Below, piece by piece: positions 37,701 to 46,060 of a stretch of DNA of 64,000 nt. Position 1 is the stretch's first letter; the number at the start of each line of letters is the position of its first letter. The stretch is from Spisula solida (taxonomy: Eukaryota; Mollusca; Bivalvia; Venerida; Mactridae). The notes beneath the pieces are model-generated. The model ran no database searches, had not been told where the DNA came from, and saw only the letters and a list, made by a program, of their open reading frames with translations. The position numbers and the translations under genes are program-made. Location of the stretch: contig OX365946.1 in NCBI GenBank assembly GCA_947247005.1, positions 6,394,453-6,458,452 of the forward strand, given 5' to 3'.

Positions 37701-40682
37701 TAGTCTGATCTAGACCGAATTGTTTATTTGATGACATTGACTGTTGTCGGTCAAACATAGTTGAGCTGTCCTTGTTGATATTTGTATTTCCATTAGATTT
37801 AATGTCTGTATTACTTTGCAGGTTAAATCCCTTTTGTTGTACTTTGCCATTGTCACCTGACAGTAAAGCGGGCTTTCCATATATTTCCCATATATCTGCA
37901 CCTAACGTGCTGGTTTTCTTCTTAGAGTCCATTGTTTTACGTTGTATAGGTTGCTCATTGATCATTGTATCCAATTTTATTTGCAATCCAGGAGTAGGAG
38001 ATGGCTTTGGTAACGGATCGGTCTTCATTGTTTCCATTTTCTTTTCGAGCGCTTGCAGTTGTTTCCAGACCTTATATTCTTGCTTTAATGCTTGTAGTTT
38101 TATTTGATCAGCTGGTGTTAAAGAATTTGTCATCCGTTTTCGAATCAATTTCTCCAATTCTAATCGAAATTTAAGTTCTTTTATAGCAGAACTATCCAGT
38201 TTAGGTTTAGACTTTACAACATTGGTATCTATACTCATTGCGGGTACAAGCGTAGGCTTTACGTATGCAGTTTCACTAAATGCATCGGCCTGTTGTTGGA
38301 ATGGTTGTTTAATTTTAGGTTGGCCATCGATATTACCACTATCACGCCGGGTATCAAATGGTTGAAATGATTTGAAATTCGTCTTAAAAGTTGGATCGTT
38401 GTCCGGCTTTTTTCTATCCAACGACATATAGTCCAAGGAGCTGTCACGAGTATTTTGGTTTTGTTGACCTGTTGTAATACGTTTATCCAAAGTTCCAAAG
38501 CCTGTTTCAACAGACATGAAGGTACTATCTAACGTAGGGGTAAGTTTATTACTTGGCATATATTTGTCATTGCTTCCGGCAGTGTTAATCAAACTACGGT
38601 CATAAGATATATCAAATGAAGATGGACCATTGACGTCCAATGAGGAAAATGTTTTACCATTTGTTGACGAAATACTACCGGATAGCATAGAAGTCGATTT
38701 ATCGAAAGGAGTTCTATCAAAATTTAAAAATGCATCATTGTTATTTGACATTTGACCAATAAATGATTTAGTGTCCGGCATCATGGACAAATCAAGAGAA
38801 CTTTGGGTTTGTGAACCTAACTCGAAACTTTGTGTACCAGATTTAAGTGTTCCTCCGAAAGATCCAAAATTTGTCTTTTGTCCAAAAGGTCTGTTTTCGT
38901 TGGGTGCAGAAAAACTCCCTCCAACACTGGATCTATCAAATGTTGACAAATCTTGATTTTGAGTACTGGCTGAAAGACTTCGGCTATTTAGTAAAGACGT
39001 TTCGCTTATGGGTAGATTTTTAGATTTCGTTAAAGAAACCCCGTTTCCTCTCGAAAGTGATGGATAGAACTCGCGCGAAATTTCATTAACCCTTGAAGCA
39101 TCTAGTCCACCTAGTGTACGTTTACTTTGAGTATCAGTCGAGTAAATTCCATTACCAATAGGTGATTTTATGTCCGATGTTTGGTAGTTCCTATTTTGCA
39201 CTGAACTTTTATCAGCTCTAGAAAGTGTTGGTTCTACATACGATTTCGTTGATAACTTCCTTCCCTCGAGTACATCTTTTCCGTATCGTGTAAATTTTCT
39301 TTGAGCATTATTTTTAATGTTGCTGGTGGTCTGTTTCTGAACAAACACATCGGCTTTATTTCCGTTATCCATAGTATTTTGGGAATATGAAGTTTTTACT
39401 TTGGTTTCGGTGTTAGACGCTTGTCCTCCATAGTCGAAAGCAAGATCGTTTTGATGCTTACTATCCGCAATATGTTCTGTTGCACTGACGGCTGGTCCAG
39501 CAACATTAGATGTCAGTGTTCGTTGGTTATCTGTACCTACAATTGAACTTGGCCGCGTATCAGTTGACGACGACTTAAATGTACTGCCTCCTGTGAGCCA
39601 AGACTTTTCTTTGGTTGGCTTTTCCATGGGCTTTAGCGCAACGCTGTCAATTGTAGCTTTGTTAGCTGACTGAACCGCATTCACAGACGTTATTTGAGCT
39701 TTGGCACTTTGGTACGATTGTTTATTATTGTTGTTAGTTGCAACATTGTTAAAGCTGCTTTGACCTGTTTGTGCAGGATCTTGATTCCATGGTGATATAT
39801 CGAAAGCTTTGTTGTTATAATTACCATTGTCTACAGTTGCAACTGTTGTTGGTGACTTTACGAATGGTACCCACGTAGGTGGTGGTCTTGGTATCGGAGC
39901 AGAATTGGGCTTGCTATTATCGTAACCGAAATGATTTGGAATCGTTTTCACTTTTACAGTCGTCGGTTGGGGTCTTGTAGTGGTAGTTCGTCTTTTAGTA
40001 GTCGGTGCTCTCGTAGTTGGTTTTCTTGTTGGCCTTCTTGTAGTTGGTCTTCTTCTGGGCGTAGGTCGACGAGTTGTAGTTGTAGTAGCTTCTGTTGTTG
40101 TCGTTCCTGCATCTGTCGACATGGTTGATGAGAAATCATAATAGTCTGTGGGATATGTTGTCGGTGCAGTCCCTGTCGGTGGTGATGTTGGCGGTGGTGT
40201 TGTACCTTTTGGCTTCTTATTCGCTTGTTTCGAAGACGATATTTTTCGCCCACTACCTGGAGTATTGCTTCGTGTCAGAATGGGTGGATGTTTGTCTAGT
40301 GTAAGATACATATCAGCATTAATGTTAGGGTCTACCTTTGGTGGAGGTTTGATATGGGGGATTCTATTAAACTGTTGGTTATACTGATTATAACCCGGTC
40401 GTCCACCTTGTGGTCCATACTGTTGTTGCTGCCAATATTGTTGTGCATATGGCAGTTGATATTGTGAGCCATATTGGTTATAACTTGGATTGTTGTATGG
40501 ATTAAATCTATTTTGAGAACCCGGCGGAGGTGGAATACCTTTCCAAGCACTGTTGTTATTCTTGGTTATACGCGGAGGTGGTGCATCTTTTGGACGTGAA
40601 CCTCGCTTTGTTACTGTGGGTGGTAGTCCTGGTGGCTTTGGTGAGTTACCAGCTCGTGGTTGCGATCTTACAGCCTGGTTAA
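13629..40682 (-). CDS. giant multi-Kazal, repeat-rich secreted-type protein (gene span)
   Basis: Exons in transcription order: 40682-35735, 22147-21833, 18346-16712, 16346-16188, 15611-15333, then either 14925-14886 or 13704-13629. All junctions are GT/AG and phase 2, and the joined frame stays open for about 2,450 residues. Five Kazal-type modules (PVCG..G.TY..C core) are separated by linkers of 50 to 500 low-complexity residues and by a recurring GECPCG-like motif. Kazal modules generally inhibit serine proteases by presenting a reactive loop; here they are minor parts of a Gln/Asn/Gly/Ser/Thr-rich protein, so a structural or matrix role with protease control is plausible but inferred. The 5-prime exon is unproven (see 50226-50265). 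The first internal exon starts at an acceptor (TTCTTTCAG), and the ATG at 40707 lies in the intron-like tract. I do not recognise a named orthologue. Confidence 0.8.
14141..14286 (-). CDS. possible LU (Ly6/uPAR-like) exon
   Basis: A minus-strand frame covering 14320-14078 contains VVQCHYCTSTASHQC, which fits the amino-terminal LxCxxC...C signature of Ly6/uPAR three-finger domains. An AG acceptor precedes GAATGG at 14286 and a GTAAGA donor follows 14141. No signal-peptide exon or second half of the domain was found, and the two inferred splice phases (1 and 0) are unusual for this family. It sits in an intron between the two alternative last exons of the Kazal gene. It may be a lone relic, an unrelated nested exon or chance. 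Confidence 0.22.
14523..14528 (-). terminator. candidate poly(A) signal for the proximal last exon
   Basis: AATAAA on the minus strand, about 360 bases past the TAA stop of exon 14925-14886. It would allow a shorter transcript that never includes the distal last exon. Confidence 0.35.
14886..14925 (-). CDS. alternative last exon, proximal (Kazal C-terminus a)
   Basis: The acceptor TTTTGCTTCAG precedes a very short exon reading GKKIACSSECPC and then TAA at 14888-14886. Joined in phase 2 to exon 15611-15333 it completes the last Kazal module (ACSSECPC matches the AC.GECPC half-module of the internal exons) and stops immediately after CPC. The alternative exon at 13704-13629 would do the same job with a longer tail. 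Confidence 0.7.
15333..15611 (-). CDS. Kazal gene exon 6 (module 5, first half)
   Basis: 279 bp, 93 codons, phase 2 at both ends (acceptor ATATTTTAG, donor GTGAGT). It starts with the second half of module 4 (MESKACNGECPCGQGVKT), crosses a Pro/Ser/Thr/Asn linker and ends with CECRPGDIDPVCSITGETLW then YGCQAIC. The spacing between cysteines 2 and 3 is eight residues, not the seven seen in the other intact modules, the usual Tyr before PVC is missing, and the position equivalent to P1 is Pro. It may therefore be a poor inhibitor. Confidence 0.8.
16188..16346 (-). CDS. Kazal gene exon 5 (module 4, first half)
   Basis: 159 bp, 53 codons, phase 2 at both ends (acceptor TTCGCCCTCAG, donor GTATTA). 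It begins VGIETACTGECPC, which closes module 3, has a linker of only about 10 residues, then CEDFCVRNYEPVCTVSGRTY and DNECLREC. Loop spacing is canonical and the P1 position is Arg, which in the Kazal family predicts inhibition of trypsin-like proteases. This is the most compact exon and approaches a pure Kazal cassette. Confidence 0.8.
16712..18346 (-). CDS. Kazal gene exon 4 (repeat-rich linker and module 3)
   Basis: 1,635 bp, 545 codons, phase 2 at both ends (acceptor TGTTTTACCCTCAG, donor GTAAGT). It opens YDGFKCQGKCPCG, closing module 2. A long basic Ser/Asn/Gln/Thr/Gly-rich region contains about six copies of a 26-residue repeat (78 bp; core QGSRPNRFNKQTKS.QTEN, DNA about 17350-17800) and four copies of a 40-residue repeat (120 bp; core GQGRQLG.QKSST with NRAQ.GNGRT, DNA about 16800-17290). 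It ends CHCSEVYAPVCGSDGVTYKN then PCKQSC. The Kazal spacing is canonical with Glu at P1. The 40-residue repeats run directly into the Kazal module. Confidence 0.85.
19078..19165 (-). repeat. tRNA-derived SINE-like sequence
   Basis: On the minus strand GCGATAGCTAAATGGTCTGA resembles a polymerase III A box, and GTAGGTTCGAGTCAAG, about 55 bases later, matches a B box well. The cloverleaf is not intact, so this is a SINE head or tRNA pseudogene and not a functional tRNA. Confidence 0.5.
19149..19307. repeat. 53 bp tandem repeat, three copies
   Basis: Units start at 19149, 19202 and 19255 with AGCTATCGCAA and contain GCCAGTGTCAATGTGACTAC. The first unit overlaps the 5-prime end of the SINE-like element (its A-box side), so the array seems to have grown out of the element and its flank. 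Confidence 0.9.
20515..20880. repeat. purine-rich degenerate tract
   Basis: Strongly G+A-rich on the plus strand with irregular GGGAGA, GAGAGA and GGGGAA motifs. The reverse strand gives pyrimidine-rich frames (20834-20544 and 21077-20853) that code for Phe/Leu/Ser/Pro-rich peptides by composition alone. A similar tract lies at 43010-43570. Confidence 0.5.
21833..22147 (-). CDS. Kazal gene exon 3 (module 2, first half)
   Basis: 315 bp, 105 codons, phase 2 at both ends (acceptor TTTCTTTTTCAG, donor GTAAGT). It opens GGAKACDGFCPCD, closing module 1, then a Ser/Thr/Pro linker ending in a Pro/Val-rich stretch, then CNCPKLYRPVCGIKGTTYTN and DCVRRC. Cysteine spacing is canonical and the P1 position is Lys, which predicts a trypsin-like target for an active Kazal inhibitor. 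Confidence 0.85.
25795..25968 (+). CDS. weak candidate exon, cysteine-containing
   Basis: One plus-strand frame is open from TGG at 25795 to TGA at 25966-25968 and reads WDRCPRVRECLERISAKPEC and further with Cys and Lys residues. Non-random-looking CPRVREC and CSDSC motifs suggest a decayed or real exon. An upstream in-frame stop means a splice acceptor near GAGAG would be needed. Nothing in the family repertoire I know matches. It could be a mobile-element remnant or chance. Confidence 0.18.
27002..27058. mobile_element. tiny TTAA-ended palindrome
   Basis: TTAAGGTGGTTCG at the left and CGTACCACCTTAA at the right are imperfect inverted repeats ending in TTAA. Total length is 57 bp. The TTAAGGTG end resembles the end of the 60071-60935 element (TTAAGGTGATTCC), so this may be a solo or internally deleted relative. 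Confidence 0.4.
27160..27761. mobile_element. TA-flanked MITE (Tc1/mariner-type ends)
   Basis: TGAGCCAGTCCTCAGG and inward to AAACCTGC at the left is mirrored by GCAGGTTTTACCTGGAGACTGGCTCA at the right, about 27 bases with two or three mismatches. A TA dinucleotide flanks each end (27158-27159 and 27762-27763), the insertion signature of Tc1/mariner elements. The 602 bp interior has no transposase frame, so it is non-autonomous. Confidence 0.7.
28606..28856 (+). repeat. possible 3-prime tail of a non-LTR element
   Basis: The sequence ends CCAATAAATAATTTGATTTGACTTTAC, an AATAAA followed by a short T-rich simple repeat, which is how many invertebrate LINE copies end. The 75-codon frame over it has no reverse-transcriptase motif. 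A similar ending occurs at 58725-58770. Confidence 0.25.
30673..30984. repeat. 24 bp minisatellite, 13 exact-length units
   Basis: Thirteen consecutive 24 bp units with consensus GTCATCAGATCAATGATCAA then GGCC (variants TGGTCAA). Each unit holds GATC and, in many copies, the palindrome TGATCA. The period is a multiple of three and the unit has no stop in some frames on either strand, so open frames of about 103-105 codons appear in both directions. These are considered a by-product of the repeat. Confidence 0.95.
31010..31152. mobile_element. fold-back hairpin element
   Basis: Left arm GAACATTACATTTGTGAC through AATTTATTAAGCTCGTTGAA pairs with right arm TTCAACTCGTTTAATAAATT through GACACTCATGTAATATC. 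The loop contains the small palindrome GCTCCGCAGAGC. Arms of about 48 bases and total length 143 bp. It lies only 25 bp from the 24 bp minisatellite. Confidence 0.75.
35735..40682 (-). CDS. Kazal gene exon 2, giant low-complexity exon with module 1
   Basis: 4,948 bp, about 1,648 codons, opened by TTCTTTCAG with phase 1 and closed by a GTAAGT donor in phase 2. Order of regions (residues counted from 40707): Pro/Gln/Tyr/Asn-rich 15-130; Thr/Arg-rich mucin-like about 190-260; Ser/Thr/Asp-rich to about 830; a short charged, probably helical stretch (IKELKFRLELEKLIRKR, about 840-890); Gln-rich about 1000-1235; about 18 copies of a 14-residue repeat (GGQTNNGQFGNTDI-like, 42 bp, DNA 36170-36930); then a Ser/Asn/Gly tail. 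It ends KKCSITPVCGTDGFTYMSDC then FIWP, a Kazal core lacking cysteines 1 and 5. The composition is prion-like and unsuited to a globular fold. No family name can be given. Confidence 0.85.
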
Positions 40683-41416
40683 CTGAAAGAACATTGAGAA
40701 GAAACATTAAAGCTGTACCATTTCCACCTGAAGAGATTTTTAAATTTTATGTTATCCCTTTTCGTGATCACATTGCCTTAAACATCCGAAGTTAGAGCCT
40801 TTGTAATGGAAATGAAACTGTGGATAGCTCTGTGTGTCGCATTTGTATGTGACGAAACAAAAATACAATAATACTATATTTGTCAAAATCAATGTTTTGT
40901 ATTTATATGTTATAAGTTATACAAGGTTCTTTTTCGATACTTCACAACTATTTTATTATTTTATCAATGGTATGTCTGTATGCAAGATATTTAGCTTTTA
41001 GTTAATGTGAAAAGATAGTATTAAGTTTGTCGCAGACGTATCCACAATGGGCACTACATATCTTTATAATGCAGATTATTTAAGTTTTTTATTGTCTAAT
41101 AATTGCTTTCATTAGTTAGATACGAGATAAGCATATACATACATAAGATATACACACATACCATTAGATTAGGCATTTATTACTTTCCTGCCGTAAAAAC
41201 ATCAACTAGTGTTTCCTTTGTCGGCTCTACAAATAATGCACTTGGGATAAATGAGAGCGTAGGTGAGCGTTGCCAAACATGTTAAACACAGAAGGTCAAA
41301 TCTTATTTTTTTCAAGGACTACAATGTATGTAGGCTGATTACAGATCAATGTCCGTGGCCTTGACATCATCCCTTAGATAAAGAGGCTTGCATCAAGTTA
41401 GAAGTATGTTTTTATT
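40683..41416. other. intron-like or upstream sequence of the Kazal gene
   Basis: AT-rich. A plus-strand ATG at 40806 reads MEMKLWIALCVAF and meets a GTATGT donor after 40844, an attractive signal-peptide-like miniature exon on the opposite strand. With no second exon it is only a note. No minus-strand first exon was recognised here. Confidence 0.4.
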
Positions 41417-41693
41417 AGTCCCCTACCGGTTTTTGACCGGAGGGGACTATAGGTTTGCCCTCCGTCCGTCCGTCCGTCCGTCCGTCAGTCAGTCAGTCAG
41501 TCAGTCCGTCCGTCAAAAAATCTGGATCGTGACTTAACTTAAACAGTTTCCAAGCTAGGTTTATGAAACTTGGTATGTGGATAGGAGGCAATAAGGGGAT
41601 TATGCACGTCTAAAAATATTTTTGATTCTGACAAAAATTGTGGTTGCTATGGCAACAGAAACATTGAAAATGGCTTAAAACCGGTAGGGGACT
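41417..41693 (+). mobile_element. AGTCCCCTACCGG terminal-repeat element
   Basis: AGTCCCCTACCGGTTTT at the left is matched by the reverse complement AAACCGGTAGGGGACT at 41678-41693, a perfect 16-base terminal inverted repeat. Next to the left end is a TCCG/TCAG tetranucleotide run (about 41459-41513). The interior carries TATGAAACTTGGTATGTGGA, a phrase common in bivalve dispersed repeats. Homology to 7568-7638 continues about 30 bases beyond the right terminal repeat, to 41722, so the genomic repeat is larger than the terminal-repeat unit. Confidence 0.75.
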
Positions 41694-41722
41694 TCTGTAT
41701 TGCTTGCAATTCTTAATTACTT

Positions 41723-42130
41723 GTTTATGAAGACGTACAAATATACAGGACAAAAAAATAAAATAGTTATGACATACAGATTAAATGAACAATAATTAAT
41801 TGTACTTGGTAAACAGGAAATAAAACATAATAAAACAAGTTCGAAATGTTGATTATGAACTATGACGATAAACAACTCAAGAATGTCATTAGAATAACAA
41901 ATGAATATACAAATCAAGGTCAAATGAAATACTGACTTGAGGTCCGTTGTGGAATGCATTTCATTTATGATAAATATTACATTGAAACTAGAATACGGTT
42001 ACGTTCGTGGGTTAGTTGTAAGGCTTTAAGAGTGGATATTATGGAGGTTGCGAAACGAACGTGTACGAGTACGTGTAGCTATCCAAGTATACGTACAAAA
42101 CAATCAATATGATTTCATCATGAATCGATA
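41723..42130. other. no gene recognised
   Basis: AT-rich sequence between two mobile elements. Nothing was identified. Confidence 0.5.
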
Positions 42131-42342
42131 TGCACCTATCAATGTTTTCCCCCAGGGGGAAGGGGCGGCGGGCTGACCCAGGGGAATTTGACATTTTTAC
42201 TTTTTCAAAGTCTAAATTCCCACCCTAGAGCAAGGGCAATTTGTCAAATTCCCTCACTGGGAGAAGCTTTACATACCCCCGGGATCAAAAGTCCCGTGTA
42301 TGCCCGCCGCTCTGCCTCTGGGGGAAAACATTGATAGGTGCA
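42131..42342. mobile_element. MITE with perfect 25-base terminal inverted repeat
   Basis: TGCACCTATCAATGTTTTCC continued by CCCAG at the left is exactly reversed at 42318-42342. The total is 212 bp. The interior is unusually GC-rich (GGGGCGGCGGGC and CCCGCCGCTC, themselves partly complementary). The perfect ends suggest recent activity. No clear target duplication is visible. Confidence 0.85.
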
Positions 42343-43009
42343 ATATGAATGCCTATATAACCACAATGACTGCATAGGTTACAAACTATTGTTTCCCGTG
42401 TATATGCATACCCGTTTGATATAATGCAAAACTGAATTACATCTGTCACATGTCCGCAAGAGATACAATCTTCAATCTACTTGAAAATGACGACATGCAA
42501 TTACAATTGTATACATTTTATATGCATAGATTATGTACATATCGTCCTTAACTATATTATTCATTGTACAATCGTATGTAAATACAACATTTTGCTTTTC
42601 GTCTGGCCAGGTACTTATGTTAATTTAATCTGATTGTACATGTTTATTTTCTTCAGCAATTTGTCAACCCTTCACGGTGGCCGATTGACTAAACGTGTGT
42701 CCAGAACTGTATTATCAACTAATACTATCTTGTTCTGAAGCAAGCAACTGACAACTTCGCCACCTGTAGTTGACATAAATATCAGATAATGTCACGGTAT
42801 GCGCACTTTGTAAGTGGCATTTCATCGTCAGCTTCTATATTTATAATTATGTTTATGACGATCAACTGACAATGACCTTGTAACGTCATGGTATAGATAA
42901 AATACGAAAAGATATACCATATCACAAATAAGATGTTTCATAGACATGTACAGACGAAAGAGCTTTGCAAGAATTACAATATCGAAGAATGACCAAGGTG
43001 GAGAAAATA

Positions 43010-43570
43010 ACAAGGAGGGTTTCGATAAGGAGAAAGAACAGGGGTTGATCTACAAGAAACAGAAATAACAAGGATGTAATTAGTTGTGTGAAGAAATATA
43101 CATAATAGTAAGGGGCCTGTAAGAATCAGAAATAACCAGAAGGCAGCATGTGTAGCAAAATATCAAGGATGGACTGCAAGGAATAGAAAGGTATTCAAGA
43201 AGTAGAAATGACAAATATTGAGGACTACAACAAGTGGAAAGTATACGAAGGCACTACAAGAGGTAGAAATGACACAGAGGTACTGCAACAAACAGAAAGG
43301 AGAACGAGAGACTGTCGGAAGAACACAGGACAAGAAGGAACTGCTTTAAGAAGTAGAATGGACAAGAATGAATGGACTGCTGCAGGAATAAGAAAAGTCT
43401 AGGAGTGACTGCACGAAGCCGAAACGAGAAACGGGTTGCTGCATGCGTGAGGGAAGACAAGACAAGGAGGGATTGTAAACTGAGAAAGGACGGACATCAA
43501 TTGAGTGCTTAAAGGAGTCGAAATGACAAGGAGTGACTTGAAACAGAAAAAACAAGGAGAAAGCACACAC
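43010..43570. repeat. degenerate purine-rich repeat tract
   Basis: Irregular, strongly diverged repeats of roughly 30-50 bases around AAGAAGTAGAAATGACAAGGA-like phrases. Plus-strand frames (43208-43402) and minus-strand pyrimidine-rich frames (including a hydrophobic one starting at 43614) are compositional by-products. Confidence 0.55.
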
Positions 43571-44193
43571 AGAATTAGAAGGTACACACTAGAAAGGGGA
43601 ACAAAAACCAACATTATTACAAACCATGTTTAAGCCACATAAATTAACAATGTATTTACAATGTAATAACACGACTTTAATATTAACTATTAAGCATATA
43701 TTATTACAATAAATGTCTCGTTATTACTAACCACAATGTGTAACCTATATTGCATGATATCATTTGACATTCTTTTGTTATGATTCAAACAAAACCAACG
43801 GGAAAATGTGAATTAAGTAAAAAGTACTAATGTTCATGTCCGCTATTTGTTTAACTGTCATTCGTCAGTTCCGATTGTCATCAAATAAACACGTCGTCAA
43901 ACATTAATAGCGACTTTTTCAAAATGATACACGTTACATTTGATATTTTGCAGCTGTCATTTAGTGGTACGTAACCGTAACAAAAACCACATTTCTACTC
44001 ATAATACTATAGTACAAGTTTTCATTGACCCCGAAGAAATATCCGCGGTTTAATGATGTGATCAGTTAGTTTGTTAATGTTTGATGGCCAGGAAAGCTAC
44101 GCTCGTAATAGATAAAGATGTTATTCATCCAGTATGTCTATTGTCAAATATACCAACTCATCCAGGTCAACACTTATCGTACCATACCTTTCC
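43571..44193. other. no gene recognised
   Basis: AT-rich sequence without identified genes, RNA genes or termini of mobile elements. Confidence 0.5.
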
Positions 44194-44340
44194 ATTCAAA
44201 TCACAGGGTATTGACGCATATTATGGATAATTTTTTTTATTATGAGTATGTTCGCCTCATATCTCAAACATATGACGTATACGGCGAACATACAGGTATA
44301 ATTCATGTAGCCATTGCGTCAATACCCTCGGATTCAAATT
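44194..44340. mobile_element. short MITE-like inverted repeat
   Basis: ATTCAAATCACAGGGTATTG and ACGCA at the left faces CATTGCGTCAATACCCTCGG and ATTCAAAT at the right. A second inner pair, GTATGTTCGCC and GGCGAACATAC, extends the fold. The total is about 147 bp without coding capacity. Confidence 0.65.
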
Positions 44341-45870
44341 AATTAAAATATTCCTTTAACATCAAGTCTTTAGTCACCGTCTGTTTGTTTACGCCTTTCC
44401 ACTAAAGGTCACGGCCAAAATCGACTAGTACCTCAATTTAAAAACAGGAGAGACAATAAATGACTTAATTTTATGCCATGCGGACGCACGTCAGATCATT
44501 TTCATGTTCTTCGAAATTCAATGTATCACACACATATTCGGTAACTCACACTATTGTTAAGGATTTTTTGTGTAATGGTGTGATATTGTTAAAGGTCACT
44601 CGTCATTCGTTTATCGGCGGTTGACCTAGCCTACTACGGAATTTAAGCTGGAAAAGCGCGAAGTAATATATAATATATCTAGCGCGATAATTGAAGTTTT
44701 CTAACCATTCGTTTTAATTTGTATCATATTCCACTTTTTATGGCAACTGGAATTATTATGTTACTTCCAGGGTGACAACTCGATTCTACGCGATTGTGTA
44801 ACAACAAGCTCAAAGGCAACAATTCTACTAGTATTCAGGTTAACGTTTGTTTTACTGCACTATTCCTGGACTCACAATATGATTGAAGTACGATTTTGTT
44901 AAATATGAAAAATTATCTGCAATTGAAAATGTATCGCCCGCTGTATCTATAATGAAAACCGGTGACTCGGCCGTATATATATAAATACAGGTCCCAGAAT
45001 AAATGTGTCTTAATTAAAGATAGGGACTAGCATTAAATGACAGCAGTTAAGTTGTTTTTAATGTTAGATAACTACAAAGAAAAAAGAACAATGTTGCACT
45101 TGTTATATAAACATTGTAGCGGTATGATTCATTTCAAAGGTACATCAGTAAATTTATGAAAGAAATGCGTTCAAAAGTAGTGAACTAAACAGGGATGAGC
45201 AAAAATCTACTCTAAGACATATTTCCAATGCGACAAGGTATATGATATCAGGCACAGGAAAAGTGGTATTTGTTAACAGATGGTCTCTTCTAAAAGGTTT
45301 ATTTTAATTAAATAGTATGACAGGAAATAAAGACTGTGGGTTTATGGAGACATGTTCGTTATGTAGGTTGAACACTGAGCAGTGGTTTTCGTTTGTAGGT
45401 TGAGCAGTAGTTTTCGTTTTCAGGTTGTCTTTACAAAGGCTTTACCGTATAACCGGAAAAAGACCGAGTTATTTATGTTTTCAACATGCACGTGTAATGC
45501 CCTCCATGTTTAAGCTAAATTACCGGCGTTTCTTGACGTTACGCAAAATAGTTTCAACTTGTGACGCGGCTAAAGTCATTAAATTTGATAAATCGAAGAT
45601 GACTAATCACTAACAGGTTGACTAATTTCTCGGCATGAAGTGTTGACGTCATCATGGTTATGTGATAGAACATTTTATATTGTATATATTATGTATATTA
45701 TCATGATACACATTTTATTATATAGTACTTATATAAGGACACCTCGTTAAACTGTCAGTATCAAATCATGCGAGGACAATATCTAACCCACTAAAAGTCA
45801 TGTTTCCGTGTTATTTGATCATAAACATGTTTCACACACCTTCCTCTCATAATGTAGTGTTTTGAAAAAG
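44341..45870. other. no gene recognised
   Basis: AT-rich. A 62-codon plus-strand frame at 45425-45613 is basic and has no domain signature. Nothing else is supported. Confidence 0.5.
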
Positions 45871-46060
45871 CCGCCACCGTGTTCCAGTGGTTAGTGCGAT
45901 GGATTTGTAACCCGACGATCCCAGTTGATTCCCGGTCGTGTCAAGACATTGACAACATTGTTACAATTTGCCGGTCTTTGAGGAAAGGGTAAGTTAGTAC
46001 ATGTGTGAATACAGTCGATGAAAAGTGATTACGTGAATCAGTCGCTGTATAACTTAGTGT
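45871..46060 (+). repeat. tRNA-derived SINE
   Basis: GTTCCAGTGGTTAGTGCGAT (45881-45900) is a good polymerase III A box, and CCAGTTGATTCCCGG (45921-45935) is a B box at the usual distance. A body of about 120 bases follows. The tRNA-like head cannot fold into a standard cloverleaf, so it is a SINE and not a gene. The 3-prime end is uncertain. Confidence 0.55.

Noticed and set aside
40683..40707. ATG at 40707 (MFLLNVLS) as the start of the Kazal protein
   Set aside because: The bases form a pyrimidine tract ending TTCTTTCAG, a strong splice acceptor, and the hydrophobic run is too short for a good signal peptide. It is kept only as a fallback start.
43399..43614. Hydrophobic minus-strand start (MLVFVPLSSVYLLILCVLS) as a signal-peptide exon for the Kazal gene
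   Set aside because: It lies at the edge of a purine-rich tract whose reverse strand codes for Leu, Phe and Ser by composition, and no good donor in the required phase follows.
45871..45942. Functional tRNA gene
   Set aside because: A and B boxes are present but the acceptor and anticodon stems do not form; read as a SINE head.
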